A stretch of 64,000 nucleotides of DNA from Corynebacterium rouxii (GCF_902702935.1 NZ_LR738855.1:2387020-2451019), one strand, 5' to 3'. Positions 8,232 through 17,419 are shown, counted from the stretch's first letter. The notes: a model not told the origin generated them from the sequence alone. Numbers and translations: made by a program.

Positions 8232-9262
8232 GCTGTTGCTCCTAATGCAATCTGAGGATCGACTTTGGTGACGTTGCGGACGGCGATGGTGGCTCCAATG
8301 AGGCCAAGTATCCAGATGCCGAATGCCGGGCCGAGTACAGATACCCATCCGAGTGAGAATGGCACGCTGCCTGCAATGAGCCATCCGAGGAGGGCGCCGA
8401 TGCCGGTGCCGAGGGCCACTCCTGCGGCGAGGATGATGGCGGCCTGGCCGAGGGCGTCGATAAGCAGGTAGCGTTTCGACGCTCCCAGCGCGGCAAGCAC
8501 GGCGATGTCGCGGGTACGTTGCAGCGTCCAAACGGTCAGGAAGGACACCGTGACCAGTGCGGAAATGATGTACAAGAACGCCTGCATGCTCACTAGGGAA
8601 GAGCGCTCCGACTTATAGGCGGGCATTGCTTGGAATGCGCCCTTGAGGTCGGTAACTACCTCATTATCTTGAGGCTGGGTGGTTGGCTCCTGGTTGAGAA
8701 GCAGTACTGTGCCCACGGCCTTAGTGTGGCTGACCATCTGCCAAGTGGCGGTGTCCACCCAGACCACGGGGGTGTGGCTGTAGTTCTCGGTTTTTACAGT
8801 GCCGGCAACGGTGACGGTGGCACCACCAAGGGTGATGTGATCGCCTGCGCGTACGTGCAGGGAGTCGGCGAGCTCTGCGGGAAGCAGTGCACCTTGTTCG
8901 ATGGAGCCGCCCACGGAGTCGGGGAGTTTAGTTCCCTCGGGAAGGCCCATCACTGCGGTGGTATTGGCGTTTTGGTCCGATTCGATACGGGTTTGGGAAA
9001 CGCCAAGGGGAGTGGAGTCCTTCCAACGTTCTATCTGTTGCTCGGAGATTTCCGAGGAGGTGAACTCTGGGGAGGAGTCACCTGCTGTGGTGAACACCAC
9101 GCTGTGTGGTGCGAGTGCTTCGATAGCTGAGGTGTTTTGTTTACCTAGGCCTTGGGTGAGGCCAGTCAACATGACGATCAACAGGGTGATCAAGCCGACG
9201 ACCGATGCGATCAGGGTGAAACGCCCTGCTGCGGCGCGGATGTCGCGGATTCCTAAGAACAT
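8228..9262 (-). CDS. hrtB: Haem exporter permease HrtB
   Basis: A 344-residue FtsX/MacB-family permease. One N-terminal membrane helix (about residues 13-35) is followed by a roughly 190-residue extracytoplasmic domain. Three C-terminal helices follow, including a TLQRTRDIAVLAALGAS coupling segment typical of FtsX proteins. It forms the exporter with HrtA. The ATG at 9262 is chosen because AAGGAG lies 6 bp upstream; an open frame extends further but without a ribosome site. That ribosome site is buried in a perfect 15-bp hairpin (9268-9307). The operon is probably transcribed from about 9360, where a palindrome overlaps the likely promoter. Confidence 0.87.
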   Translation of the reverse strand: MFLGIRDIRAAAGRFTLIASVVGLITLLIVMLTGLTQGLGKQNTSAIEALAPHSVVFTTAGDSSPEFTSSEISEQQIERWKDSTPLGVSQTRIESDQNANTTAVMGLPEGTKLPDSVGGSIEQGALLPAELADSLHVRAGDHITLGGATVTVAGTVKTENYSHTPVVWVDTATWQMVSHTKAVGTVLLLNQEPTTQPQDNEVVTDLKGAFQAMPAYKSERSSLVSMQAFLYIISALVTVSFLTVWTLQRTRDIAVLAALGASKRYLLIDALGQAAIILAAGVALGTGIGALLGWLIAGSVPFSLGWVSVLGPAFGIWILGLIGATIAVRNVTKVDPQIALGATA

Positions 9263-9267
9263 GATGT

Positions 9268-9307
9268 GCTCCTTACTTTCACTTCTATTGTTGTGAAAGT
9301 AAGGAGC
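9268..9307 (-). promoter_or_regulatory. Perfect hairpin that sequesters the hrtB ribosome site
   Basis: GCTCCTTACTTTCAC (9268-9282) and its exact reverse complement (9293-9307) flank a 10-base loop. In the hrtB mRNA the AAGGAG is paired with CTCCTT, and the start codon lies 5 bases after the stem. It could limit translation, or act as DNA operator. Confidence 0.7.
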
Positions 9308-9338
9308 TATTCCATCAGTTGCCGTGGTGAAACTCCGG

Positions 9339-9354
9339 TCAACCAACTGGTTGA
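9339..9354. promoter_or_regulatory. Palindrome in the hrtB promoter region
   Basis: TCAACCA-AC-TGGTTGA is a perfect 7-bp inverted repeat about 80 bp upstream of hrtB, next to a possible -10 element on the minus strand (CATATC). It is a candidate site for ChrA or another regulator; this is an inference from position only. Confidence 0.4.
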
Positions 9355-9397
9355 TATGACATCACTAGGTTAGATTGCGCGCTCTACTAAACAGCGC

Positions 9398-11935
9398 CTA
9401 CTGGCGACGCATCCGCACCAAGCCCAGTACCGCAAAACCGATACCAAAGAACGCCAATGCGGCCGGAAACAGCAGGTCAGCGTAGGAACCCGTCTCCGCG
9501 AGTTTCTGCTTAAGTGCAGACTTCTTCACGTTCGGGTCTTCCTTCTTGGCCGTTTTGTTTTGTTGATGAGTATTTTTACTCTCATCACTACCACCCGAGC
9601 TTTCGCTCTTTTTACCGTTATGGTTAACAAGGTGTTTTTGGTCTGATACAGGGGGAACCTTGTGAGCTTTTTTCGCCTCCTTTTCATTTTTATTGGCTAC
9701 ACCCTGCTCCGAGCTAGCTACAGTATCATTTCCCACCAAGAAAGTGACCGGTTGTGGCTTTGCTATTTCTTTGTCTCCACTCATCGCCTTGAAGTACAAG
9801 GTGTACTGACCTGGTTTACTAAACGACCAGTTGCCATGCAGGTGTAGCGGCTTTTTAGTACTAAGCATGCGATATTTGGAGTCCACTGAGTCGAGAATTT
9901 TCTCAACCTGCCCTGTCAGGGCATCAGCTTGATAAAAGACTGCGCGACCACCCTCAGGAGTTTTTACATCATCAAGAATGATGTCAATCCCTTCTGGATA
10001 ATCACCGTAGTCTACTTCTTCTGAACTAAATCCTGGCCACGGTTTTTGAGGCTCTTCACTACTTGGCAATAAATAGAAGCTCTCATCTATTTCTCCCAAA
10101 AAATCCCATTTGGGATCGGACAGTTTCTTCTCGCGTACTTGTCGGGCGTTATCACCAACACGGATAGCCGTGCTTTCAAGAGGATGCTGGACATTTTCAT
10201 GCTCAAGGCTAAAACCTAGCCCATCATCATCAGACAATCGGATATCAATATGCCCTGCTGTCAATTCATGCACGGCACTATTCGATGAAGGCGCTTCTTC
10301 CTTGGTGGAAGAGACATTTTGTGAGCTACTTTGTGTTTGCTGTCCCTTTGGTTGTTCATTTAGAGAGTCAGTTTTTTTATTACTTTCGCTCGTAACTGCA
10401 GAGTCATCAGAAGGCACTTTGCGTTTGTAGGAACCAAAGGTGTCAGAGACTTCCGGCGACTCTTTTTCCTCAGTCTCCTCAAATTCAAATTTCTGTGCCA
10501 CTTCTTTGGAAAGATCAAGCTGAATTAGTTCCGAATCTATTGGTTTTACCGCTGCCAAAGGATGAGGAGTAACGTTTACTTTCAACCAAGGATTAAGCTT
10601 CACACAAGCTGAAACATCAAATTCTTGGTTAATCTTTCCGTCTTTATCAAAGCGCCCTTCAATACTACATGACGGAGATATATCATCTCTCTTCTTATCA
10701 AATAACTTAACAGTTACATATCCCTGCAAGTTTTCATCGCCAATTATTGAGAGTAAATGTTTACCATCTTTCTGCGGCGTTAGCTTAACCTCAACCTCAT
10801 TATTATCAAGCGAAATTGATTCTGGATGCCAGACTAATTCCTCATCAATCTCATCAGGCTCTTCAATATCGTCTGCTGTTTCCGATACGTCTTTCGTATC
10901 TCCAGTTTTGTACCCAAACGCAGAGGACAACCAAGCAGGTTCATCAGAATCATCAGGAATAAACAGAGCTTGATACTGTGATTCACCTTCTCCAAGGTAA
11001 TTAGTAGTCTCAGCTTTGCCATTTTTTACAGGTAATTCATCTAAGAAATACCCATCAATCAACAAAATTAGTCGACCGTCGCCACTTCCCTCAAAGCGAA
11101 TGTCTGTATTCTTTCCAGAGTTTTTCTGAGATGGATGGAAAGATATTTTCCCAGAACCATTCTCCTGTTTTGCATTCTCCCAAGATTTCTTAAAATCTCT
11201 AATTTTTCCTTCATCAGGTTTGTTACCACCAACTTGCCATGCAAGTTCCATAGGCATCGTTTTGATGGGTTTACCGTCATTATCATAGGCTGTCGCTTGA
11301 TAAGTAAATACGTAACGACCAGGTTTTGTAAAAGTTGTGTGATAATGCGAGTGACGAGGTTTAATCAAAGAACGTAAAGACTTATCTTTACTAGAAAAAA
11401 CACGCACTATACCGGCCGAGGTTGCAGTAAATACTTCAGCTTCTCCTGGACCTTCTACCTTCAAAAGATCTAGCGAGTAATTGCGATCTTGAATCTCATC
11501 ACTTTCAGCCGCTTCTTGCAGTTTGGCGCCACTATTGTAGCCAAAGTAGATAGGAAGCTGATCTGTTCCTACGTCTTGCGGAGCCTGCCACACAATAGAT
11601 CCATTTGGAGCTACAAATGGAGTTTGTTCAGTTGAAGTGAACAGAAAACGACCCCATGCTGGCACCCACATTACAGCTTCTTCCGCCGGGCGCCCACTGA
11701 ATTCTATTTCTTCGTCATCTTTGCCATGAGAATCGAGACCAACAACAACCCCTAGGCCAGTGACATTATCTTCTTCATTTACAGCAGCTTCAGGTGAGAG
11801 ATCCATATGTGTGCCATAAACGGTGTGTTTGTTCTGGTCTGGTCCAGCTAGGGCAGTAGGGGGGAGAGAGGCGAGACCAGTCACAAGGAAACAAGTAGCC
11901 GCAGCTCCGACTAATCGACGGTGAGGGATTTTCAT
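9398..11935 (-). CDS. Sortase-anchored wall protein with choice-of-anchor M domains
   Basis: An 845-residue secreted protein. The signal peptide (KIPHRR then a hydrophobic stretch, cleavage near ALAGP) is followed by a domain around residues 30-240 with VYGTHMDLSP and MWVPAWGRFLFTST. That is typical of actinobacterial 'surface-anchored' repeats associated with metal or haem ABC systems. A related domain recurs around 560-770 (GHIDIRLSDDDGLGFSLEH). The tail has a Lys/Ser/Glu-rich spacer, LAETG, a membrane helix and RMRRQ. LAxTG is the class E sortase motif. ATG at 11935 has GAAAG 8 bp upstream; upstream in-frame ATGs at 11950 and 11974 do not. It sits between hrtBA and chrSA, which suggests a role in haem metabolism, but its ligand is unknown. 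Confidence 0.85.
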   Translation of the reverse strand: MKIPHRRLVGAAATCFLVTGLASLPPTALAGPDQNKHTVYGTHMDLSPEAAVNEEDNVTGLGVVVGLDSHGKDDEEIEFSGRPAEEAVMWVPAWGRFLFTSTEQTPFVAPNGSIVWQAPQDVGTDQLPIYFGYNSGAKLQEAAESDEIQDRNYSLDLLKVEGPGEAEVFTATSAGIVRVFSSKDKSLRSLIKPRHSHYHTTFTKPGRYVFTYQATAYDNDGKPIKTMPMELAWQVGGNKPDEGKIRDFKKSWENAKQENGSGKISFHPSQKNSGKNTDIRFEGSGDGRLILLIDGYFLDELPVKNGKAETTNYLGEGESQYQALFIPDDSDEPAWLSSAFGYKTGDTKDVSETADDIEEPDEIDEELVWHPESISLDNNEVEVKLTPQKDGKHLLSIIGDENLQGYVTVKLFDKKRDDISPSCSIEGRFDKDGKINQEFDVSACVKLNPWLKVNVTPHPLAAVKPIDSELIQLDLSKEVAQKFEFEETEEKESPEVSDTFGSYKRKVPSDDSAVTSESNKKTDSLNEQPKGQQTQSSSQNVSSTKEEAPSSNSAVHELTAGHIDIRLSDDDGLGFSLEHENVQHPLESTAIRVGDNARQVREKKLSDPKWDFLGEIDESFYLLPSSEEPQKPWPGFSSEEVDYGDYPEGIDIILDDVKTPEGGRAVFYQADALTGQVEKILDSVDSKYRMLSTKKPLHLHGNWSFSKPGQYTLYFKAMSGDKEIAKPQPVTFLVGNDTVASSEQGVANKNEKEAKKAHKVPPVSDQKHLVNHNGKKSESSGGSDESKNTHQQNKTAKKEDPNVKKSALKQKLAETGSYADLLFPAALAFFGIGFAVLGLVRMRRQ

Positions 11936-12066
11936 CAAACACACTTTCATGAAATTATCGGTATTTATTTCCATTAAATACTATGGCCTATTTTGTCGCT
12001 ATGCAACATTGGCTTCAATTAAGCAAACTTTTCCTTTCGGCCCATCACAGGCGCAGGAGATCTTTT

Positions 12067-13320
12067 ATGCTCACTAGTGTGAAGCCTCATGTGATTCAAA
12101 TTCTCACCGTCATGCGTGTCAGCCTGCATGTAATGTTCGCTGGTCTGCTCATTTTTGGGATCGTACGTTATTATCTCGAGCTTCCAACAGCCCCAACCGA
12201 TGCGAACAATATTACTATTGCCACAGCAATCACGCTGGGAATTTTCTATATGCTTGGCACCGCATGGGAAAATCGTTTCGCGCGTGGCGACGATATCCCA
12301 GATCCCACCACGCTCAGCCCTATATGGCTCGTGCTTATTGTTACCCTCTGGGCTTTCCTTGTAGGTGCCTCCGGCTATTTTCTGTGGCTAATGTTCCCAC
12401 TCATATTTGTGATATTGCATCTCAAGCAGGGTATTCGTGGCATCTTAGGCGTTGCCTTACTCCTTGCCATCGCCATCGCAATTCCCCTAGCCACACGCCC
12501 AGATGAGTGGATGCCCGCGCAAGCCATGGGCCCAACGATTGGGGCTGCTTTTTCCATGGTGATTTTTTATAGTTACACCACCTTGCGCAATGATGCCCAG
12601 CATTACCGCCAGCTAGCAGCAGAGTTGCTTACAGCCCAGCAGGATCTCGCCACCTCTGAGCACCAAGCAGGCAGGCTTGAGGAGCGCGAGCGACTTTCTC
12701 GTGAAATCCACGACACAGTCGCCCAAGGATTGAGCTCTATCGTGATCTTGGCACGCGCCGCGCATGGCCGACTCGATAAAGGGGAGCTCGACGATGTGGC
12801 ACGGCAGCTCAGCGTGATCGAAACCCAAGCCTCTGACAGCCTTGCAGAAGCACGCCGCTTTGTGCGCGATCTAGCCGCTCCAGCACTGGGCGACTCGCTA
12901 CCTATTGCACTGACAACTACGATTGACAATCTGCGTGCAAAACAGGATGCTCTCGGTGCTCCATTGGATGTTCATTTGGAGCTCGTGGGGGATACGTCGA
13001 TAAGCCTGCCGGAGCCGGTATCACGTACTGTGGTTCGCGTGGCTCAAGAAGGGCTCAACAATGTAGTTAAACATGCACATGCAACAAAAGCAGTGGTCAC
13101 ACTGGGTGTGTGGGAGGACGAGGTCAGCCTCGACGTGGTGGACAACGGAGTCGGTTTTAACCCCGACACCACCGAGCGTGGCACCAGCTCCGGCTTTGGA
13201 ATCGATGGGCTCCGCAAGCGCGTAAATACCGTTGGGGGCACACTCGTGATTGAATCAGATACATACGGCACTGCACTCGCATGCCGCATTCCGCTCACCA
13301 GCCGCCGGGAGATTTCATGA
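12067..13320 (+). CDS. chrS: Haem-responsive sensor histidine kinase ChrS
   Basis: A 417-residue membrane kinase. About six hydrophobic helices fill the first 160 residues with almost no extracytoplasmic loop, fitting a sensor that detects a ligand within the membrane. The HisKA_3 phosphoacceptor motif is SREIHDTVAQGLSS (His215). The HATPase domain shows NNVVKHAHAT (N box), VVDNGVGF (G1) and GFGIDGLRKRV (G2). ATG at 12067 has AGGAGA 6 bp upstream; the open frame extends further upstream without support. It overlaps chrA by ATGA. The name ChrS is inferred from linkage with hrtBA and chrA; by family it is a NarL-type sensor kinase. Confidence 0.87.
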   Translation: MLTSVKPHVIQILTVMRVSLHVMFAGLLIFGIVRYYLELPTAPTDANNITIATAITLGIFYMLGTAWENRFARGDDIPDPTTLSPIWLVLIVTLWAFLVGASGYFLWLMFPLIFVILHLKQGIRGILGVALLLAIAIAIPLATRPDEWMPAQAMGPTIGAAFSMVIFYSYTTLRNDAQHYRQLAAELLTAQQDLATSEHQAGRLEERERLSREIHDTVAQGLSSIVILARAAHGRLDKGELDDVARQLSVIETQASDSLAEARRFVRDLAAPALGDSLPIALTTTIDNLRAKQDALGAPLDVHLELVGDTSISLPEPVSRTVVRVAQEGLNNVVKHAHATKAVVTLGVWEDEVSLDVVDNGVGFNPDTTERGTSSGFGIDGLRKRVNTVGGTLVIESDTYGTALACRIPLTSRREIS

Positions 13321-13916
13321 TCCGCGTCATGCTTATCGACGACCATCCCGTAGTCCGTGCCGGACTGCGCTCCATTTTGGACAGCTTCGATGACATCACT
13401 GTGGTCGCCGAAGCTAGCGACGGCAGCAACGTCAACACTGAAGGCATCGACGTTGTTGTTACCGACATCCAAATGCCAGGCACCGACGGCATCACCTTAA
13501 CCCGCACGCTCGCCAGCGCTGGCGGCCCACCGGTACTCATCCTGACCACCTATGACACCGAGGCCGACATCCTCGCAGCGGTCGAAGCAGGCGCTATGGG
13601 CTACCTGCTCAAAGACGCACCGGAATCAGCACTACACGATGCAGTGGTCGCCACCTTTGAAGGTCGCCGCACCCTCGCCCCCGAGGTAGCCAACGCCCTC
13701 ATGCAACGCGTAAGCAAACCCCGACAAGCACTCTCAGCTCGCGAGATTGAAATCCTCCAAAACCTGGAACAAGGACTCAGTAACCGCCAACTCGCAGCCA
13801 AACTATTCATCTCCGAGGCAACGGTGAAGACTCACCTCGTACACATCTACTCCAAGCTCGGCGTAGATAACCGCACCGCCGCCATCACGGCAGCACGCCA
13901 ACAGCGTCTGATTTAA
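13317..13916 (+). CDS. chrA: Response regulator ChrA
   Basis: A 199-residue NarL/LuxR-type regulator. The receiver domain has Asp8/Asp9 (MLIDDHPVV), phosphoacceptor Asp50 (VVTDIQMPG), Thr in LILTTYD and Lys in YLLKDAPES. The C-terminal helix-turn-helix runs from LSAREIEILQNLEQG to ATVKTHLVHIYSKLGV. The start overlaps the chrS stop as ATGA and is preceded by GGGAG. In C. diphtheriae ChrA activates haem oxygenase and hrtBA and represses hemA when haem is present. A target site here may be the palindrome in front of hrtB. Confidence 0.88.
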   Translation: MIRVMLIDDHPVVRAGLRSILDSFDDITVVAEASDGSNVNTEGIDVVVTDIQMPGTDGITLTRTLASAGGPPVLILTTYDTEADILAAVEAGAMGYLLKDAPESALHDAVVATFEGRRTLAPEVANALMQRVSKPRQALSAREIEILQNLEQGLSNRQLAAKLFISEATVKTHLVHIYSKLGVDNRTAAITAARQQRLI

Positions 13917-14014
13917 TTCGGAGCGATACGCGAAGGATCACCCAAACCACACCACAAGGCCATGCGAGTACGTGCCACATACATCCTTCCTAGTACACCT
14001 ACTTGTGAACATCG

Positions 14015-14043
14015 AAAAAGCCCGAGGCGGAGGATCCTCGGGC
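14015..14043 (-). terminator. Terminator of the YhgE/Pip gene
   Basis: The 8-bp stem GCCCGAGG/CCTCGGGC is followed on the minus strand by TTTTT, 15 bp past the stop codon. It may also stop chrA read-through from the other side. Confidence 0.8.
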
Positions 14044-14058
14044 TTAATCACAACAACG

Positions 14059-15960
14059 CTACTGGCTGTTGAGCTTTCGCACGCGCGCCGCACGCACCAT
14101 CAGCGTAATAGCCAACGGCACCGCGGTAAACAGGGCAAGCACGGCGATGACCAGCGCATAGCTAGCATCCAGTTCGCCTTGCGACGCCCCCACGAATGCC
14201 TGGCGGGCGTAACTCATAGGGGACAGCGGGTGGAGCGCACGGAACACCCCTGGCACCGTGGCCAGTGGCCACACACCGCCGAAGGAGAACATTCCAAAAG
14301 CGAAAACCGCAAGGATGGCAATGCCGCCGACAAAACGGCCAAACAATGCACGCAACAACTGGTTTACCGCAGCCATGGCAGAAGCAGTGAATACGAAACC
14401 AAGCGCAATGCCCGCCCACGAGCGCGGGTGCCAACCGATCGTGGTAGCAAAACCAGCCAAGACAAACAGGGTCAGCACACCGATACTGAACAGGCCAGCA
14501 AAGGACTTCAAGGTAGGGGCAACAAACGCGTTACGACGATCAGTACCGAACACATGTGGCAGCAAGATAGCAGCCAGTGCCATGAGCAAGAAACCAAAGA
14601 CCATGACGATCAGCATGGAGGCGCCACCGTTGAGCTTCTTAGCCGTTGGGTCCTTGCTGTCTACCACCGTCTGCACGGGGTTAACGTTGTTTTCCTTGTA
14701 CACAATTGGAACCGAAACCTGCTTAGCCGATGCCTCTGCGTTAGGAACCTTCGGGGCATTCTTTACACCCTCATCAAGCTTGGTGGCCAAGGTGTTAGCA
14801 CCCTCGTTGAGGCGGCCAGCACCGTCGTAAAGCTGCTGCGTGCCATTAGCCAACTGCGCGGTACCATCCGCAAGACGGTGCGCGCCATCGTTTAGCTTCA
14901 CTGCACCATCATGAGCCTTAGCCACACCATCGCTGAGCTTCAGCACACCCCCGTAGTACTCCGAAGAAGGATCGCTCAGCATATAACGCAAGGTAGCGGT
15001 ACCGTTTTTCAGCTTGTTCAGCTTGTTCACCTGGTTGTCAGGGTTGTTGACATCAAACTTGGTGGCCAACTCCTGGATACGATCGGCTTCCGCAACCATG
15101 CCCACGGCACGAAGTGCATCGGCAGCCTGCTGCAGCTGTGGGGCAGCTGCCTGGGCGGTCGTCAGCACTGGGATGAGGGTGTTCACTAGGGTGCCCACGC
15201 CGTCATCAATTTGAGCGGCACCATTGCCCAGCTTTGCGGTACCTGCAGCAAGACGGCTGGCACCGTCGGCAAGCTGACCCGTACCATCAGCCAACTTTGC
15301 GGTGCCCTCGGCGAGCTGGTGGGAGCCGTCGTTAAGCTTCTGCGAACCCGCAACGCCCTTGGCCAAACCATCCTTCAACTTGCCAGAACCCTCATCCAAC
15401 TTCGCGGAACCATCAGCGGCACGCTCCAAACCACCGCCGAGCTTATTCACACCGTTGACCAACTTGGTGGCATAAGACTCCGAAATCGATGCCGACACTG
15501 CCTGCTGGATCTTAGGAACCAAACCGCCCGTCAACACCGAACCATTCGTGCCATTGAAGTCGTTATACGACAAAATGATCTCCGGCTTAGTCGGCTGATC
15601 CGCCAACAAAGTATTCACATTCTCCGAGAAATTCTCCGGGATCGTCACAGTGAATAAGTAGGTGCCATTATCCAACCCTTCGGCTGCCTCATCGCCACTG
15701 ACCTGCTTAAAAGCCAGATATTCTTTATCGAGCAGCCCCTTGACCACCTTGTCGCCATAACGATTGAACTCACCATTGCGAGTAGCACCCTTATCCTCAT
15801 TGACCACAGCCAAATCCACAGAGCGCAAATTCTTTGTAGGATCCCACATAGCCCACATGTAGACCACAGAGACAAGAACAGGGAATAGCAAGAACAGCAC
15901 CGCACACAGGCGCTTCCAGCTGAAATGGCGGGTATCCGCCAGGGTTGTCGGTTCAGACAT
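14059..15960 (-). CDS. YhgE/Pip-type membrane protein
   Basis: A 633-residue membrane protein. One helix at about 15-35 is followed by an extracytoplasmic part of roughly 430 residues, and then five to six helices of ABC-2 permease type (residues 465-625). The extracytoplasmic part holds two long arrays of 7-residue units of the form L-x-D/N-G-(A/T)-x-x, around residues 175-250 and 350-405, predicted as coiled coil. This is the hallmark of the YhgE/Pip family, which includes phage-infection proteins and type VII-linked EsaA-like proteins. Neither an ATPase nor a TetR regulator is adjacent, and the substrate is unknown. An AT-rich palindrome GATAATTATC lies 29 bp upstream (15989-15998). Confidence 0.85.
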   Translation of the reverse strand: MSEPTTLADTRHFSWKRLCAVLFLLFPVLVSVVYMWAMWDPTKNLRSVDLAVVNEDKGATRNGEFNRYGDKVVKGLLDKEYLAFKQVSGDEAAEGLDNGTYLFTVTIPENFSENVNTLLADQPTKPEIILSYNDFNGTNGSVLTGGLVPKIQQAVSASISESYATKLVNGVNKLGGGLERAADGSAKLDEGSGKLKDGLAKGVAGSQKLNDGSHQLAEGTAKLADGTGQLADGASRLAAGTAKLGNGAAQIDDGVGTLVNTLIPVLTTAQAAAPQLQQAADALRAVGMVAEADRIQELATKFDVNNPDNQVNKLNKLKNGTATLRYMLSDPSSEYYGGVLKLSDGVAKAHDGAVKLNDGAHRLADGTAQLANGTQQLYDGAGRLNEGANTLATKLDEGVKNAPKVPNAEASAKQVSVPIVYKENNVNPVQTVVDSKDPTAKKLNGGASMLIVMVFGFLLMALAAILLPHVFGTDRRNAFVAPTLKSFAGLFSIGVLTLFVLAGFATTIGWHPRSWAGIALGFVFTASAMAAVNQLLRALFGRFVGGIAILAVFAFGMFSFGGVWPLATVPGVFRALHPLSPMSYARQAFVGASQGELDASYALVIAVLALFTAVPLAITLMVRAARVRKLNSQ

Positions 15961-16295
15961 CGTTTCCTCCGGTGAAATAATTAGACCGGATAATTATCGT
16001 CGTTTTTCTTTGTACAACAAAACTTAAGGGGTGGCGATAGTTCTGGAAAGTTGAACCCCCAATACAAAACTAAGGTCCACAAAGCGGTAGAGGGAACAAG
16101 TGACCCCCCCCTAACCGCCCACCACAAACACACTAAAGTGCAGCTTTACTTCCACAGCATTTTGACCAGCAATAGATAGATTGTACCCAAAATAGCCCCT
16201 AAAATACCCCCGCTAGAAACAAGAAAAAGTAGACCTCATCAGCTTGATTAGATTTCCTTCTAACGATCTTCAAACACCCTTAGGTAACCATCATA
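15961..16295. other. Intergenic region between YhgE/Pip and HbpA-like genes
   Basis: About 335 bp with no convincing coding sequence. It contains GATAATTATC (15989-15998) near the YhgE/Pip start, a possible operator, and otherwise AT-rich DNA with stop codons in all frames. The hbpA promoter begins at 16296. Confidence 0.5.
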
Positions 16296-16324
16296 TTGAC
16301 GGCTACACCCCCATGCCATATAAA
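16296..16324 (+). promoter_or_regulatory. Promoter of the HbpA-like gene
   Basis: TTGACG (16296-16301), 17 bp, then TATAAA (16319-16324): a near-consensus housekeeping promoter. The DtxR operator starts at its last base. Confidence 0.75.
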
Positions 16325-16342
16325 TAGGTTTGCCTAACCTTA
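16324..16342 (+). promoter_or_regulatory. DtxR operator
   Basis: ATAGGTTTGCCTAACCTTA matches the 19-bp DtxR consensus at 16 of 19 positions and covers the expected transcription start. Iron-loaded DtxR would block the promoter. Confidence 0.85.
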
Positions 16343-16399
16343 GACAGTGTCTGAAGGTAGGGTACCCAATTCCCCTCACTTCCCTCAAAGGAACCAATC

Positions 16400-17353
16400 A
16401 TGAGCATTTTACCAAAACTCGGACGCCGAGCCCTCACCAGCATCACAGCCACCGCCATCATCGCCGGAGGTGTAGTTGCACCTCAAGCACTCGCCGACGA
16501 CATCAAAAATGCAGACCTTTACTGGGGCTTCAGCGGATCGAGCCACAGTAAGTACGACCATAACGGTCCAAAATTTGAAAAAGCTGACAAAGGCGCAGAA
16601 CTGACAAACATTGATGCTGCTTCGGTATATGCAGAGACTTTCAAAAAAGGCGTTTTTCCTGACACCAGAAGGGAAAAATCCGGCATTTTAGTTTTCCATA
16701 ACGGGGAAGTAAAAACCGAAACAAATCATTCTAACTACCAGATCAACTGGCCAGGGGAAGTAACTATGAAGTTGGGGTTTGGGGATGATGAATTAGTCAT
16801 CAAAGATCTCAATTTGATGCTCAAAAATGGCAACATGGGAGAACTTAAAGCTACCGTCGGTGAAAAATCCAATATCAAACTGTTCGATGTTCAAGAATAC
16901 TCAGTTTCCGACAAAACTATTACGGTAACGCCAAAAATTCCTACATGCACCACTGGAACTTGGAAACCATGGCACAACGACCTAATTAGTGAGCTCGGCA
17001 GTCTTAAATCAGTATTTTTCGAGTCTTACACTTGCAATAACAATGATATTGCCAAGCAGCCACTTCCTCTCACCGTGGTTTTGAATGCAGAAAAGCCCGC
17101 AGAACAGGCTAATCCAGCTTCAAATAAAGACAACACTTCAGGTGAGCATTCCGACCAGGAACATTCCGTTATCAGCGATCAAGAACAAGTGGATTCTCCA
17201 GAGGTAGCAGCTGGTGACACCACTTTCTCCAAAGCTAAAGAATTCCTCGGCACTAAAATCGGTCGCATCCTCACCATTGGTCTGAGTGTGCTGGGTGGGT
17301 TGGGCGCCCTGTGGACTCTGTGGACCAAGTTCAGCCACCTATTTATTCGCTAA
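16400..17353 (+). CDS. hbpA: Iron-regulated surface protein, HbpA-like
   Basis: A 317-residue exported protein. The signal peptide ends at QALA (residue 32). An ectodomain of about 215 residues has two Cys (TCTTG, YTCNN). An acidic Ser/Glu/Gln linker (about 225-275) leads to a C-terminal membrane helix (about 287-310) with no LPxTG motif. Expression should rise in low iron because a DtxR operator overlaps the promoter. By locus, regulation and architecture it resembles C. diphtheriae HbpA, a surface protein that takes haem from haemoglobin-haptoglobin. The ectodomain only loosely recalls HtaA-type haem-binding domains. The name is an inference; 'iron-regulated membrane-anchored protein' is secure. 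Confidence 0.72.
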   Translation: MSILPKLGRRALTSITATAIIAGGVVAPQALADDIKNADLYWGFSGSSHSKYDHNGPKFEKADKGAELTNIDAASVYAETFKKGVFPDTRREKSGILVFHNGEVKTETNHSNYQINWPGEVTMKLGFGDDELVIKDLNLMLKNGNMGELKATVGEKSNIKLFDVQEYSVSDKTITVTPKIPTCTTGTWKPWHNDLISELGSLKSVFFESYTCNNNDIAKQPLPLTVVLNAEKPAEQANPASNKDNTSGEHSDQEHSVISDQEQVDSPEVAAGDTTFSKAKEFLGTKIGRILTIGLSVLGGLGALWTLWTKFSHLFIR

Positions 17354-17380
17354 TTCATAGCATATAAATCGATCTCACTA

Positions 17381-17419
17381 AATAGGCCTCACCTCTTCGA
17401 GAGGTGAGGCCTATTTTTT
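17381..17419 (+). terminator. Terminator of the HbpA-like gene
   Basis: A 15-bp perfect stem (AATAGGCCTCACCTC and its complement) around a TTCGA-type loop, followed by TTTTTT. Confidence 0.9.

Noticed and set aside
9365..9373. CTAGGTTAG, a DtxR-like half site near the hrtB promoter
   Set aside because: The other half of the 19-bp consensus is absent, and hrtBA control is known to be haem-dependent.
13917..14058. Possible small gene between chrA and the YhgE/Pip gene
   Set aside because: Only the YhgE/Pip terminator is supported here; short frames lack ribosome sites.
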